DNA of 64,000 nucleotides from Ruegeria atlantica (GCF_001458195.1 NZ_CYPU01000018.1:83175-147174), one strand, 5' to 3'. Shown: positions 44,047 to 53,004, counted from the stretch's first letter. Notes: generated by a model not told the origin, from the letters alone. A program made the numbers and translations.

Positions 44047-44559
44047 CTACGCCTTTTCGGTGCAGTCGGGGCAAACGCCTTCGGCTTCTACAACGGTCCG
44101 CTCGATCTCGAAACCCACTGCCCGGGCGGCTGCGCCCAGCTCTCCCTTCGCGGGTGTTGAATGTGTTTCGGCCACAGCATCACATTTCCTGCAAATCATG
44201 AAGGCCGGGGAATGCGTTGCACCTGGATGTGCGCAGGCGACAAATGCGTTCAACCGTTCGATTTTGTGGACAAACCCGTTCTCGACAAGAAAATCGAGGG
44301 CGCGGTAAGCCACTGGTGGCTGCGATCCGAAGCCTTCGTCGCGCAATCGATCAAGAATTGTATAGGCACCCAAGGCCCGATGTTCCTGCAGCAGCATCTC
44401 CAAAACCTTGCGCCGCACGGGAGTCAGCCGCAGACCTTCTTCTTTGCACCGGGTCTCGGCAACGGTCAGGCTACTTTCGACGCAGTGCGCGTGGTCGTGC
44501 TTTTGGAATCCGACAAGGGCGGAGTCTTCAGCAGGAGCAGGTCTCTTCTCACTTGTCAT
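44047..44559 (-). CDS. zur: Zur, zinc uptake regulator (Fur family)
   Basis: Fur-family zinc repressor of 170 residues. The winged helix region (LRLTPVRRKVLEMLLQEHRA) and the structural zinc site CRKCDAVAET with the final CPDC are visible, as is the His-rich hinge HPGATHSPAF. The start MTSEKRPAPA is preferred, since the ATG 30 bases upstream lies in the divergent promoter region. It heads zur-znuC-znuB and is divergent from znuA. Confidence 0.92.
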   Translation of the reverse strand: MTSEKRPAPAEDSALVGFQKHDHAHCVESSLTVAETRCKEEGLRLTPVRRKVLEMLLQEHRALGAYTILDRLRDEGFGSQPPVAYRALDFLVENGFVHKIERLNAFVACAHPGATHSPAFMICRKCDAVAETHSTPAKGELGAAARAVGFEIERTVVEAEGVCPDCTEKA

Positions 44560-44612
44560 GTTATTCCATATCATATATGCCACTCGCAACGTTATAAAAT
44601 CACATAGAGGGT
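44560..44612. promoter_or_regulatory. Divergent zur/znuA promoter region, possible Zur box
   Basis: This A+T-rich 53-base gap drives zur leftwards and znuA rightwards. It holds ATGTTATTCCATATCATAT and, 30 bases on, AACGTTATAAAATC; GTTAT half-sites fit the pattern of alphaproteobacterial Zur boxes, but no perfect dyad is present. Zur control is expected from the arrangement rather than proved by the motif. Confidence 0.4.
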
Positions 44613-44615
44613 TTG

Positions 44616-45764
44616 ATGTCCAGAAAGCTTCTTCCTGTTTCGATCACGGCTGCGTTGATGGGGGGCACAGCGATGGCCGATGTCCCAAATGTTGCAGTTG
44701 ATATTGCACCGGTGCACTCATTGGTGGCGCGCGTGATGGAAGGTGTTGGCGCACCGAACCTGATCGTACAAGCCGGCGCGTCCCCGCATGAATACAACCT
44801 CCGCCCTTCCGAGGCGGCTGCCCTGCAGAATGCGGATTTGGTATTCTGGATTGGCGAGGACCTGACCCCATGGATGGAAGGCGCCGTCGAGAACCTGGCC
44901 AACGGAGCGACAGTCACCCCCCTGCTCGAAGCGGATGGCACCGTCCTACTGGATTTCCGCGAAGGTGCTCTGTTTGAGGCGCACGATCACGGCGATGATG
45001 AGCTCGCTGAAGGTGATGATCATGATGACCACGGTCATGAAGATCACGCCGAAGACAAAGCGCATGATGACCATGACCACGGCGACGAGCATGCCGAAGG
45101 CGAAGATCATGACGACCACGATCACGAGGATCACGCTGATGAAAACGATCATGACGATCACGACCACGGCGATGAGCATGCCGAAGGTGATGATCATGAT
45201 GACCACGGCGACGAGCATGCTGGCCACGATGACCATCATGACCACGCGCATGGCGATCACGATCCGCATGCCTGGCTTTCGCCGGAAAATGCCAACACCT
45301 GGTTGAACGTGATTGCTGCTCAGCTTTCTGCAGCGGACCCAGACAATGCAGGCGCCTATTTCGCAAATGCAGCTGCGGCACGTGAAGAGATGGCAGCACT
45401 CTCTGCAGAGATCAACCAAGCTCTGGAACCCGTTCGCGGTGGCAACTTTATCGTTTTTCACGATGCCTATCAGTACTTTGAGAACGCCTTTGATTTCCCA
45501 GCGTCAGGTGCGATTTCCATCGGGGATGCTTCAGACCCCAGCCCCGCGCGGATTGCCGAGGTCCAGGGGCGCATTCGCGAAGAAGGGATCAATTGTGTTC
45601 TGTCAGAGCCGCAATTCAACCCAGGCATCGTCGCCACTGTCTTGGACGGAACCGAAGCGAATACCGGTGTGATAGATCCACTAGGTTCTGATCTTGAACC
45701 CGGGGCTAAGCTGTACCCGCAAATGATCAGGAACATCGCGAAAACATTGGCGGAATGTCTGTGA
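44616..45764 (+). CDS. znuA: ZnuA, zinc-binding protein with expanded His/Asp region
   Basis: Periplasmic zinc-binding protein of 382 residues. A signal peptide (LPVSITAALMGGTAMA) precedes the cluster A-I fold with zinc-ligand histidines in APVHSLVARV and in DPHAWLSPEN and FIVFHDAYQYFE. Between about residues 125 and 218 there is an exceptionally long His/Asp/Glu-rich loop containing a 29-residue tandem repeat; ordinary ZnuA loops are 20-40 residues. The loop probably scavenges or buffers zinc. The start at 44616 follows AGAGGG. Confidence 0.95.
   Translation: MSRKLLPVSITAALMGGTAMADVPNVAVDIAPVHSLVARVMEGVGAPNLIVQAGASPHEYNLRPSEAAALQNADLVFWIGEDLTPWMEGAVENLANGATVTPLLEADGTVLLDFREGALFEAHDHGDDELAEGDDHDDHGHEDHAEDKAHDDHDHGDEHAEGEDHDDHDHEDHADENDHDDHDHGDEHAEGDDHDDHGDEHAGHDDHHDHAHGDHDPHAWLSPENANTWLNVIAAQLSAADPDNAGAYFANAAAAREEMAALSAEINQALEPVRGGNFIVFHDAYQYFENAFDFPASGAISIGDASDPSPARIAEVQGRIREEGINCVLSEPQFNPGIVATVLDGTEANTGVIDPLGSDLEPGAKLYPQMIRNIAKTLAECL
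45009..45260 (+). repeat. 87-base tandem repeat coding the ZnuA His/Asp loop
   Basis: Units at 45009-45095 and 45096-45182 each encode 29 residues beginning EGDDHDDH or EGEDHDDH and ending DHDHGDEHA; a third, partial and diverged unit starts at 45183. The in-frame unit length means copy number can change without breaking the gene. Confidence 0.85.
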
Positions 45765-45999
45765 TCTGACCGGCAGCCCGTTTTGGCATGGAAATCCAGA
45801 GCGGGCTGAACATCGCCGAGGACACCAGGGCATCTCGGAAACTTGTTTTTTCGTTTCGGTGCTCGCGGCATTCGCCCGTTTGGAAATTCAACCAGATGTC
45901 TTCTAGAATTCCCAACAGAACGACGCAGTCAGAGCCCGTAGCGGTGTCGGGATCAACGATCCGGACACTGGTTACAGGCCAGGCGTGCGTCATCCCGGA

Positions 46000-46785
46000 T
46001 CACGACGCGCGCCCGTAAAACCCGATGCTTTCTTCGTTTGTGAACTGAACGTTTGGCCGATCATAAAAGGAAAACACGGCTATCATACGGTCGCGGTCGC
46101 CTTGAACAGGCGAGACGCGGTGCGCCGTGTTTTTGCCTTTGAAGATGTTCAAAGTCCCCGGTTGCAGTTTCATGAGCGTGGGCTTGCGCCGACCTTCCAG
46201 CAATTCAGCCACCCCGTCAAAATTAGGGTTGTCATCACTACGTAGGTCCTTTTCGTACTCAAATTCGCCCCCCGCAGATGGCGCTTGCAACAGCAGCGTT
46301 GTGGTGAATTCGGACCTGTCGAAATGCCAGTTCAGGGCCTGCCCGGCTGAATAAGCCATTACATTCACGCGAGCCAGCGGATCATCCATGACAAAAAGCT
46401 TAGGCTTTTCCATGACCGCGGCCAGAAACTGCACAAATGGCGGCCATTCATACAGGCGGATGACAAAGGCCTGCCCCAACTGATCGGCGCAAATCGTCCT
46501 GTTAGATGTTTCAAATTGGGTCAGGGCCGGATGGCCGCTGCCGAGGCCATCGATAGACGTCCTGAAATAGATGTTGTGCCGCCGTGCATGGACAAAAGCC
46601 TCTTCAGCGAAAACCGGTTGCAGCTCAGACACCGCCGATTCCAGCGCACTGTCGCGAACAAAGCTAGGCAGGTTGAAAAGTCCATTCTCAGAAAGATCGA
46701 CTTTGCAGCGTTCGATCAGGCTGTGCCAGGCCATGCTGCCCGGCTGGTCCAGTGGATACAAATCCAAGTTTATGGCATCACGCAT
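46000..46785 (-). CDS. Fe(II)/2-oxoglutarate-dependent oxygenase, BesD/HalD-like
   Basis: A 261-residue protein of the family that contains the amino acid halogenases BesD and HalD and related hydroxylases. The iron ligands appear as H154 and D156 in NWHFDRSEFTTTL and H222 in NTAHRVSPV, with an Arg (R230-R232 region) for 2-oxoglutarate. Halogenases of this family have Gly in place of the Asp, so this protein is predicted to hydroxylate. The start follows AAAGGAGGGTCGAAG. It stands alone, with no adjacent biosynthetic gene, and its substrate is unknown; an amino acid is the family precedent. Confidence 0.72.
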   Translation of the reverse strand: MRDAINLDLYPLDQPGSMAWHSLIERCKVDLSENGLFNLPSFVRDSALESAVSELQPVFAEEAFVHARRHNIYFRTSIDGLGSGHPALTQFETSNRTICADQLGQAFVIRLYEWPPFVQFLAAVMEKPKLFVMDDPLARVNVMAYSAGQALNWHFDRSEFTTTLLLQAPSAGGEFEYEKDLRSDDNPNFDGVAELLEGRRKPTLMKLQPGTLNIFKGKNTAHRVSPVQGDRDRMIAVFSFYDRPNVQFTNEESIGFYGRAS

Positions 46786-46827
46786 CTTCGACCCTCCTTT
46801 CCTGTTATCCTGAGCAGGGCTTGAAAC

Positions 46828-47088
46828 ATGGTTTTATCAATGGATAGTCTTTTTGGAGAGCATAAGAAATTCAAAAGCTCTGACCGGAAACGGATTGCCC
46901 GGCTGAAAGCGCCTGTTCCTGGGGGCGCTTGTTCAGTAGAAATAGCCGCGATGGATTTAAAGTCGGAGACCCTCATCAGGATGAGCATGTCGCCGATCCC
47001 TTTGCGGCAGGATTACCGGATAGCTTATGCAAAAAGACGTAGATCTCCTCCAGATTTAAAAAAAGTCGTAGCTGCGCTGCAAAGTTAA
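46828..47088 (+). pseudogene. Possible C-terminal fragment of a LysR-type regulator
   Basis: A short frame whose end, RMSMSPIPLRQDYRIAYAKR followed by RSPPDLKKVVAALQS, resembles the last strand and helix of LysR effector domains. The first part shows no clear homology and no helix-turn-helix is present. It is divergent from the oxygenase gene. A small CCACTG-N7-CAGTGG hairpin follows at 47093-47111. Weakly supported. Confidence 0.3.
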
Positions 47089-47260
47089 GGCACCACTGAA
47101 TTCAGCAGTGGGGATCAATCTGGCACACTCGCCCGGCGACGTGAGGTAACCGCCCTGATTTGTTGACGCAGGCTATTTGCCCGCATACGAACTTGCCCAC
47201 ATGCACGAAACCCACAGCCGACGCGGCACAAATTCCGCCGGACATCCAAGGAATAACGCC

Positions 47261-48025
47261 ATGAGAGAACATATCATCGTCAGCACTCGGGATCGCGTCA
47301 CCACAGTCACGATTTCTCGCACAGACAAGAAAAACGCGATCACTTTTGCCATGTATACCGCGATAGCTGAAGCCATCGAAGAATACGGTCAAACCGATCA
47401 AGCCCGGGCGCTGGTCATCACTGGTGAAGGCGATATGTTCACAGCCGGGAATGACCTGCAGGACTTTATGACAGGTGGTCTTCCGGCGGGTGACGCAGAA
47501 AATCCGATTATTCGGTTCCTGAATGCGATCCGGGATTGTCCGAAACCCCTGATCGCCGCAGTCAACGGTTCTGCAATTGGTGTTGGCCTGACCATGCTGC
47601 TGCACTGCGATCTGGTCTATTCCGCGAACAGCGCTACGTTCAGCGCTCCATTTGTCCAACTGGGTCTGGTGCCCGAGGCAGGTTCTTCGATGTTGCTGCC
47701 TGCGTCCCTCGGAATGGCTGTCGCCAATGACGTCTTGCTGGCCGGGCGGGTTCTGACGGCATCCGAGGCCCTGAACCACGGGTTGGTCGCGCGCGTCTTT
47801 ACCGACGGTGAGTTGAGGAGCGAAGTCCAGGAGATCGCAAAAGCCATTGCAGCCTCATCCCCAGTTGCGCTCAAGCAGTCAAAGGCCCTGATCCGCAATC
47901 AGCGTGACGAAGTGGCCGGACACATGGCCGCAGAAATCAAGATTTTTGCCGCGCAGCTACAATCCCCGGATTTCGCCGAAAGCGTTGCGGCCAAACTGCA
48001 AAAACGCGCACCGAATTACGGCTGA
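47261..48025 (+). CDS. Enoyl-CoA hydratase/isomerase (crotonase family)
   Basis: CoA-dependent enzyme of 254 residues. Crotonase oxyanion-hole blocks are visible as GEGDMFTAGNDLQDF and NGSAIGVGLTMLLHCDLVYS, followed by FVQLGLVPEAGSSMLLPASL. The start MREHIIVSTRD follows CAAGGAATAACGCC; the open frame extends to 47177 but that part is not conserved. No other fatty acid genes adjoin it, so whether it hydrates enoyl-CoA or isomerises double bonds is open. Confidence 0.88.
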   Translation: MREHIIVSTRDRVTTVTISRTDKKNAITFAMYTAIAEAIEEYGQTDQARALVITGEGDMFTAGNDLQDFMTGGLPAGDAENPIIRFLNAIRDCPKPLIAAVNGSAIGVGLTMLLHCDLVYSANSATFSAPFVQLGLVPEAGSSMLLPASLGMAVANDVLLAGRVLTASEALNHGLVARVFTDGELRSEVQEIAKAIAASSPVALKQSKALIRNQRDEVAGHMAAEIKIFAAQLQSPDFAESVAAKLQKRAPNYG

Positions 48026-48137
48026 CCCGCGCCTTTGAGGGACTACGGCTTTCCTCGCCTCGAAGGCAGCCCCAGTTATTTCGGAAACGAAAGCTGAGGC
48101 ACAAAACGCCACTGACGCAAACCCAAGCTGAAACCAA

Positions 48138-48174
48138 CCTTCCGTTATTGGTCTACATCGCGAATAACGGAAGG
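48138..48174. repeat. Perfect 12-base inverted repeat in a 320-base gap
   Basis: CCTTCCGTTATT and AATAACGGAAGG flank a 13-base spacer, 113 bases after the crotonase gene and 171 bases before the CBS gene. No T run follows. It may be a terminator for the crotonase gene or a regulator site for the CBS/NhaD operon. Confidence 0.55.
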
Positions 48175-48189
48175 ACAACAACTTAATTT

Positions 48190-48222
48190 CATTACCGGGC
48201 TGGTCAATTCCGCCCGGCAATG
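48190..48222. repeat. Second inverted repeat in the same gap
   Basis: CATTACCGGGC and GCCCGGCAATG form an 11-base inverted repeat with one mismatch around an 11-base loop, 15 bases after the first repeat. The remaining 120 bases to the CBS gene hold nothing recognised. Confidence 0.45.
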
Positions 48223-48345
48223 GAATCAGTGCGCATCAACAAATTTTGATTCGCCCTGACACGCTTTAACAAGCCGAAATAGGGCGTGCCCTGTGGCTGT
48301 TGGATGGCGTTTCACCCGATAGCCGCGTGAAGTCAGAGGAAAAGC

Positions 48346-48834
48346 ATGGGCCTAACCTGCTATGACGTGATGGTACCGTCTGAGGTACAAAAGACCATTC
48401 TGCCGGATGAAAGCATCGCCACGGCCTTCAACATCATCAGGGGCAGCCGGGCACGATTTCTGCCTGTCGTGGCTGAAGACGGAACTTATGTTGGCGTCTT
48501 TACTGCCCCAACGCTGCTGAAACTGATCCTGCCGAAAGCGGCGACAATCGGTCTGAATGATGATGCGTCGCGCGTCGCGATCGACTCGCTCAGCTTCATG
48601 AACCTGACGCGGGAAGATTTCGAACAACAGATGGAGCGGCTGAAGACCGAAAAGGTTCGCGACAACATGTCGAGGCCCTCGAACATCCCCGTTGCTGCAC
48701 CCGACACGCCAGTGATGGAAGGTATCTTCCTGATCTACAAATACAAACGGCACGTGATCCTTGTTGAGCCCGAAACCAACCGTTTCGTTGGCACCGTAAG
48801 CGCCAACTCGCTTTTGGATCGCGCACTCAGCTAA
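48346..48834 (+). CDS. CBS-domain protein
   Basis: A 162-residue protein with a pair of CBS domains (about residues 6-60 and 103-160; DVMVPSEVQKTILPDESI and NMSRPSNIPVAAPDTPVMEG). Such pairs bind adenine nucleotides and regulate a partner. It lies 24 bases upstream of a sodium/proton-antiporter-like gene, so it probably modulates that transporter (inferred). No other domain is attached. Confidence 0.85.
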   Translation: MGLTCYDVMVPSEVQKTILPDESIATAFNIIRGSRARFLPVVAEDGTYVGVFTAPTLLKLILPKAATIGLNDDASRVAIDSLSFMNLTREDFEQQMERLKTEKVRDNMSRPSNIPVAAPDTPVMEGIFLIYKYKRHVILVEPETNRFVGTVSANSLLDRALS

Positions 48835-48858
48835 CCCTATACAAACCGGACTAAAACT

Positions 48859-50223
48859 TTGGCTACGCATTCGACGTCACACGGAGAGGCCGCTCTCTCT
48901 GTTCCACAACTATTGGGCATAGATCCGCTTTGGGTCGCGACCGGAATTCTGATTTTGGTTTATGCGGTCCTGATCACAGAAAAGGTCAACCGCGCCATTT
49001 TGACGATGCTGGGCGCGTCCCTGATGGTCCTGTTTGGCATCATCAATCAGGAACAGGCCGTGGCGGGTGTGGACGCCAACACTCTGGCACTACTTATCGG
49101 CATGATGGTCATCGTGGGGATCACCAGCAAATGCGGATTGTTCCAATACGTAGCGATCAAGGCCGCAAAAGCGGTGAAAGCGAATCCAACCGGCATCCTG
49201 ATCATGCTGACGCTGATTACGGCGGTGTTTTCGGCCCTGCTGGACAACGTAACGACCGTATTGCTGATCGCCCCGATTACGCTGCTGATCACTGAAGCCC
49301 TGGAAACGCGTGTGTTCCCGTTCTTTGTCGCCGAGATCCTGGCCTCGAACGTGGGGGGAACAGCGACGCTGATCGGTGACCCGCCCAACATCATCATTGG
49401 CTCGGCCGCAGGGTTGAGCTTCAACGATTTCGTGGTGAACCTGGCGCCTATCTCGGCCATATGTCTGGTTGTCCTGACCGGCATTATTTACCTTATGAAC
49501 CGCAAGGAACTGGCCCGCATTCCGAAATCGGCCAGCGATCGGATTATGGGGTTCAACGAATCCGAAGCGGTTACTGATGTTGTCTTGATGATCAAGTCTC
49601 TGGCCGTTTTGGCTCTGGTTTTGCTGGGGTTCACGCTGGGGCACAGCTACGGCATTCAGCCGGGTACGTCAGCGTTGGCCGGTGCAGGCCTGTTGATGCT
49701 GTTGGCCTATGGCCACCAAAGCGGTGAAGAACAGTCGGAGTCGGTTCTCCACATCTTTGGTGAAGTTGAATGGGTCACAATCTTTTTCTTCGGTGGGCTG
49801 TTCGTCATCGTTGCCGGTGTCGAACATGTTGGACTGCTGGCATTCTTCGGTGAGAAAGTGCTGGAGCTGACCCAAGGCGACATGATGTGGACCGCGTTCT
49901 TCATCTTCTGGGCCTCTGGCATCCTGTCGGCCATTCTGGACAACATCCCGTTTGTGGCAACAATGATCCCTCTGATCGAATCCACCGCGGATACATTTGG
50001 CGGCGAAGACGCGATTGAACCCTTGTGGTGGTCGCTGGCGCTTGGCGCTTGTCTGGGCGGCAACGGCACACTGTTGGGGGCAAGCGCCAACCTTACGGTG
50101 GCTGCTTTTGCGGAAAAGGCCAAGCAGCCCATCGGCTTCATCGCCTTCGCCAAAATTGCATTCCCGATCATGATCCTGACCCTGATGATCGCGAACGTCT
50201 ATATTTGGCTGCGTTACTTCTGA
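48859..50223 (+). CDS. NhaD/ArsB-type ion transporter
   Basis: Membrane transporter of 454 residues of the ion-transporter superfamily (NhaD sodium/proton antiporters, ArsB, SLC13). About 11 hydrophobic segments are visible, and the two inverted-repeat signatures read ALLDNVTTVLL and AILDNIPFVATM, with GDPPNIIIGSAAG following the first. The start appears to be TTG at 48859, as no ATG precedes the first span in frame. The upstream CBS gene is a likely regulator. The ion cannot be told from sequence alone; Na+/H+ exchange is the usual annotation for a marine bacterium. Confidence 0.88.
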   Translation: MATHSTSHGEAALSVPQLLGIDPLWVATGILILVYAVLITEKVNRAILTMLGASLMVLFGIINQEQAVAGVDANTLALLIGMMVIVGITSKCGLFQYVAIKAAKAVKANPTGILIMLTLITAVFSALLDNVTTVLLIAPITLLITEALETRVFPFFVAEILASNVGGTATLIGDPPNIIIGSAAGLSFNDFVVNLAPISAICLVVLTGIIYLMNRKELARIPKSASDRIMGFNESEAVTDVVLMIKSLAVLALVLLGFTLGHSYGIQPGTSALAGAGLLMLLAYGHQSGEEQSESVLHIFGEVEWVTIFFFGGLFVIVAGVEHVGLLAFFGEKVLELTQGDMMWTAFFIFWASGILSAILDNIPFVATMIPLIESTADTFGGEDAIEPLWWSLALGACLGGNGTLLGASANLTVAAFAEKAKQPIGFIAFAKIAFPIMILTLMIANVYIWLRYF

Positions 50224-50230
50224 CCCTATG

Positions 50231-50266
50231 GCCCTTTGAACCAATAGCATTACAGGTTCAAAGGGC
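50231..50266 (+). terminator. Stem-loop after the NhaD-like gene
   Basis: GCCCTTTGAACC and GGTTCAAAGGGC form a perfect 12-base-pair stem with a 12-base loop, 8 bases after the stop codon. No T run follows, but the position fits a terminator that isolates the thi operon. Confidence 0.6.
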
Positions 50267-50366
50267 GTCCGACTCCGGACAGGTTTACTTACCCGCATGC
50301 GACACGCACCGTGCTGAGGCACCGAATTTGGTTGTCTTTCTAGCCAATCCCCCCTAGTGACGGCCT

Positions 50367-50452
50367 CACCTCGGGGAGCACGGCCTGCCGCGCTGAGATG
50401 CTTATCAAGCGAACCCGTAGAACCTGAACCGGCTAGAACCGGCGGAGGGAAG
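50367..50452 (+). ncRNA. Thiamine pyrophosphate (TPP) riboswitch
   Basis: THI-box elements are present in order: ACCTCGGGGAGC, GCGCTGAGATGCTTATCAAG, ACCCGTAGAACCTGA and the closing CGGAGGGAAG. It lies 49 bases before thiB, so thiamine pyrophosphate should repress the thiamine importer. Confidence 0.96.
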
Positions 50453-50500
50453 GGTTTCGGTTTCATCCATCCTTGCCCTCTCGCCGCAATGGAGGATGAC

Positions 50501-51481
50501 ATGAAACATCTGCTAATTGCTGCGGGACTTCTGAGTGCAACTACGGCCATCGCCGCCGACAAGCCTCAGCTAACCGTTTACACCTATGACAGCTTTGTAT
50601 CCGATTGGGGCCCCGGCCCGCAGGTCAAAGAAGCCTTTGAGGCAACCTGCGACTGCGAGCTGAACCTTGTTGGCGTCGAAGATGGTGCCGCACTTTTGTC
50701 GCGTGTCCGGCTTGAGGGTGAAAACTCTGACGCCGACGTCGTCCTTGGGCTGGATACCAACCTGATTGCATCGGCCCGGGAAACGGGCCTGTTTGCGCCC
50801 AATTCCGTCTCTGCCGGCTTCGCGCTGCCGATCGAATGGACCGATGACACGTTCACACCTTATGACTGGGGCTACTTCGCCTTCGTTCACAAAGCGGATG
50901 CGACCGCGCCTGCAAACTTCCGGGAGCTGGCGGACAGCGACACCAAGATCATCATCCAGGACCCTCGCTCGTCCACGCCGGGTCTGGGTCTGCTGATGTG
51001 GGTCAAAGCGGCTTATGGTGACGAAGCACCCGAAATCTGGGCTGGTCTATCCGACAACATCGTGACGGTCACCAAAGGTTGGTCCGAGGCATACGGCCTG
51101 TTCCTTGAGGGCGAGTCGGACATGGTTCTCAGCTACACGACATCTCCGGCCTATCACCTGATTGCCGAGGACGATGGCAGCAAGGCTGCGTCTGCTTTTG
51201 ACGAAGGCAATTACCTGCAGGTTGAAGTCGCCGCAAAACTGGCCGCGACGGATCAGGCCGAACTGGCGGATCAGTTTTTGCAGTTCATGGTCTCGGACGC
51301 GTTCCAGCAGATCATTCCAACAACAAACTGGATGTATCCGGCTGTAACGCCGGCAGAAGGTTTGCCGAAAGGGTTTGACACCCTGACAGTGCCGGCAAAG
51401 TCGCTGCTGTTCTCTCCCGATGAAGCCGCCGCCGTGCGGGATCAGGCCCTGGCAGAATGGCAGAACGCGCTCAGCCAGTAA
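50501..51481 (+). CDS. thiB: ThiB, thiamine-binding periplasmic protein
   Basis: Binding protein of 326 residues that delivers thiamine or its phosphates to ThiPQ. It has a signal peptide (KHLLIAAGLLSATTAIAA) and the family blocks LTVYTYDSFVSDWGPG and YDWGYFAFVHK. The start at 50501 follows GGAGGATGAC. The TPP riboswitch upstream confirms the substrate class. Its last 25 bases overlap thiP. Confidence 0.95.
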   Translation: MKHLLIAAGLLSATTAIAADKPQLTVYTYDSFVSDWGPGPQVKEAFEATCDCELNLVGVEDGAALLSRVRLEGENSDADVVLGLDTNLIASARETGLFAPNSVSAGFALPIEWTDDTFTPYDWGYFAFVHKADATAPANFRELADSDTKIIIQDPRSSTPGLGLLMWVKAAYGDEAPEIWAGLSDNIVTVTKGWSEAYGLFLEGESDMVLSYTTSPAYHLIAEDDGSKAASAFDEGNYLQVEVAAKLAATDQAELADQFLQFMVSDAFQQIIPTTNWMYPAVTPAEGLPKGFDTLTVPAKSLLFSPDEAAAVRDQALAEWQNALSQ

Positions 51482-53004
51482 GCCCATGGCCCGGTATCGG
51501 TGCGGCAGCTCTGGTCGCCGCGCTGATCCTGGGCACTCTTGCGGCGGTTGCACTGCGTGCTGAAACCAGCGGCGGGTTCAGTCCCGCCGACTGGGCTGCG
51601 CTGCGGTTCACGCTGACCCAAGCCACGCTGTCCGCATTGTTCAGCGTGGTGTTGGCCGTGCCGGTTGCGCGGGCTTTGGCACGTCGGAGGTTCCCCGGCC
51701 GACGGGCTTTAATTGCGCTTTTGGGCGCGCCCTTCATCCTGCCGGTCATCGTTGCCATTCTGGGTCTGCTGCAAGTCTTTGGCCGGTCGGGATGGATCTC
51801 GGACATCCTCGGCATTTTCGGCCTGCCGCCCATACGCATCTACGGCTTGCATGGGGTCGTACTGGCGCATGTGTTCTTCAACCTACCCCTGGCCACACGC
51901 CTTGTGTTGCAAGCCTGGCAGGAAATTCCTGCAGAACGGTTTCGCCTGGCCGCACAACTGGGCTGCAATGGCATGGCCATGTTTCGACTGATCGAGATGC
52001 CCATGCTCAAACGAACCCTGCCCGGGGTTCTTGCAGTAATCTTCGCCATCTGCCTGACCAGTTTCGCCGTCGCCCTGACCTTGGGCGGAGGGCCACGGGC
52101 CACAACGATCGAACTGGCAATCTATCAGGCCTTCACCTACGATTTCGACCTGGGCCGCGCCGCCCTGTTATCCGCTCTGCAACTTGCCCTGACAGCTGCG
52201 ACCGCTTTAGTGGCGCTGAAGTTTTCGCGCGGGGACGGTTTTGGAACAGGTCTCGATCGCGCCTTGCGCCGCTGGGATGGGGGTGCGCCGACGATAGATG
52301 TATTCTGGATCGTCGCAGCGGCCGTCTTTTTGCTACTGCCTTTGGCATCGGTCGTAATCTCGGGAGCTGCCGGGTTGTTTGACATGCCCGCAATCGTTTT
52401 TCGGGCTGCGCTGATCTCAGTCCTTGTTGCCGCTGCAAGCACCGCAGTCCTGCTTTTGCTTGCTTTGCCTATGGCCACCGCCGTCGCGAGCGGCCGGTAC
52501 GGGCTTGTGGAACTCAGCGGCATTTTGGGTTTGGCGGCATCACCACTGGTGATCGGTACGGGCCTGTTCATCCTAATCCGGCCTTTGGCAAACCCGACGA
52601 CATTGGCTCTGCCTGTCACTGCTTTGGTGAATGCTGCAATGGCCCTGCCCTTTGCTTTACGCATTCTGGTCCCCGCCGCGCGTGACATAACCGCCAGGCA
52701 CGGACGTCTCGCGCTTTCATTGGATATGACAAAGTGGACGTTTTTCACGCGCATCTTGCTACCGCGCATGCGTCCGCAGATCAGGTTCGCCGCTGGTCTT
52801 GGGACGGCTCTGTCAATGGGTGATCTGGGTGTGATCGCCCTATTCGCCGATCCGCAGATCGCGACCCTGCCCTTGCAAATCTACCGCTTGATGGGTGCCT
52901 ATCAGATGCAGGCTGCTGCCGGCGGGGCATTACTGCTGCTGCTGCTGTCCATGGGCGCATTCTGGCTATTGGACCGAGGAGGGCGCTGGCATGCTGAAGC
53001 TTGA
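51457..53004 (+). CDS. thiP: ThiP, thiamine ABC transporter permease
   Basis: Permease of 515 residues with two fused permease halves, about 12 membrane spans in all. The two EAA loops read AERFRLAAQLGCNGMAMFRL and DITARHGRLALSLDMTKWTF. The ATG at 51457 lies inside thiB, 25 bases before its stop; no better start was found before the first span. Its end overlaps thiQ by 14 bases. Confidence 0.94.
   Translation: MAERAQPVSPWPGIGAAALVAALILGTLAAVALRAETSGGFSPADWAALRFTLTQATLSALFSVVLAVPVARALARRRFPGRRALIALLGAPFILPVIVAILGLLQVFGRSGWISDILGIFGLPPIRIYGLHGVVLAHVFFNLPLATRLVLQAWQEIPAERFRLAAQLGCNGMAMFRLIEMPMLKRTLPGVLAVIFAICLTSFAVALTLGGGPRATTIELAIYQAFTYDFDLGRAALLSALQLALTAATALVALKFSRGDGFGTGLDRALRRWDGGAPTIDVFWIVAAAVFLLLPLASVVISGAAGLFDMPAIVFRAALISVLVAAASTAVLLLLALPMATAVASGRYGLVELSGILGLAASPLVIGTGLFILIRPLANPTTLALPVTALVNAAMALPFALRILVPAARDITARHGRLALSLDMTKWTFFTRILLPRMRPQIRFAAGLGTALSMGDLGVIALFADPQIATLPLQIYRLMGAYQMQAAAGGALLLLLLSMGAFWLLDRGGRWHAEA

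Noticed and set aside
45009..45260. Regular repeats in the znuA region considered as a CRISPR array
   Set aside because: The repeats are in frame, contiguous without spacers and encode a His/Asp-rich protein loop.
45765..45999. Short open frames on both strands after znuA
   Set aside because: No ribosome site or family resemblance on either strand; treated as intergenic.
49669..50562. Open frame of 297 codons antisense to the NhaD-like gene and TPP riboswitch
   Set aside because: Runs across a gene end, a terminator-like stem and the riboswitch; not compatible with a real gene.
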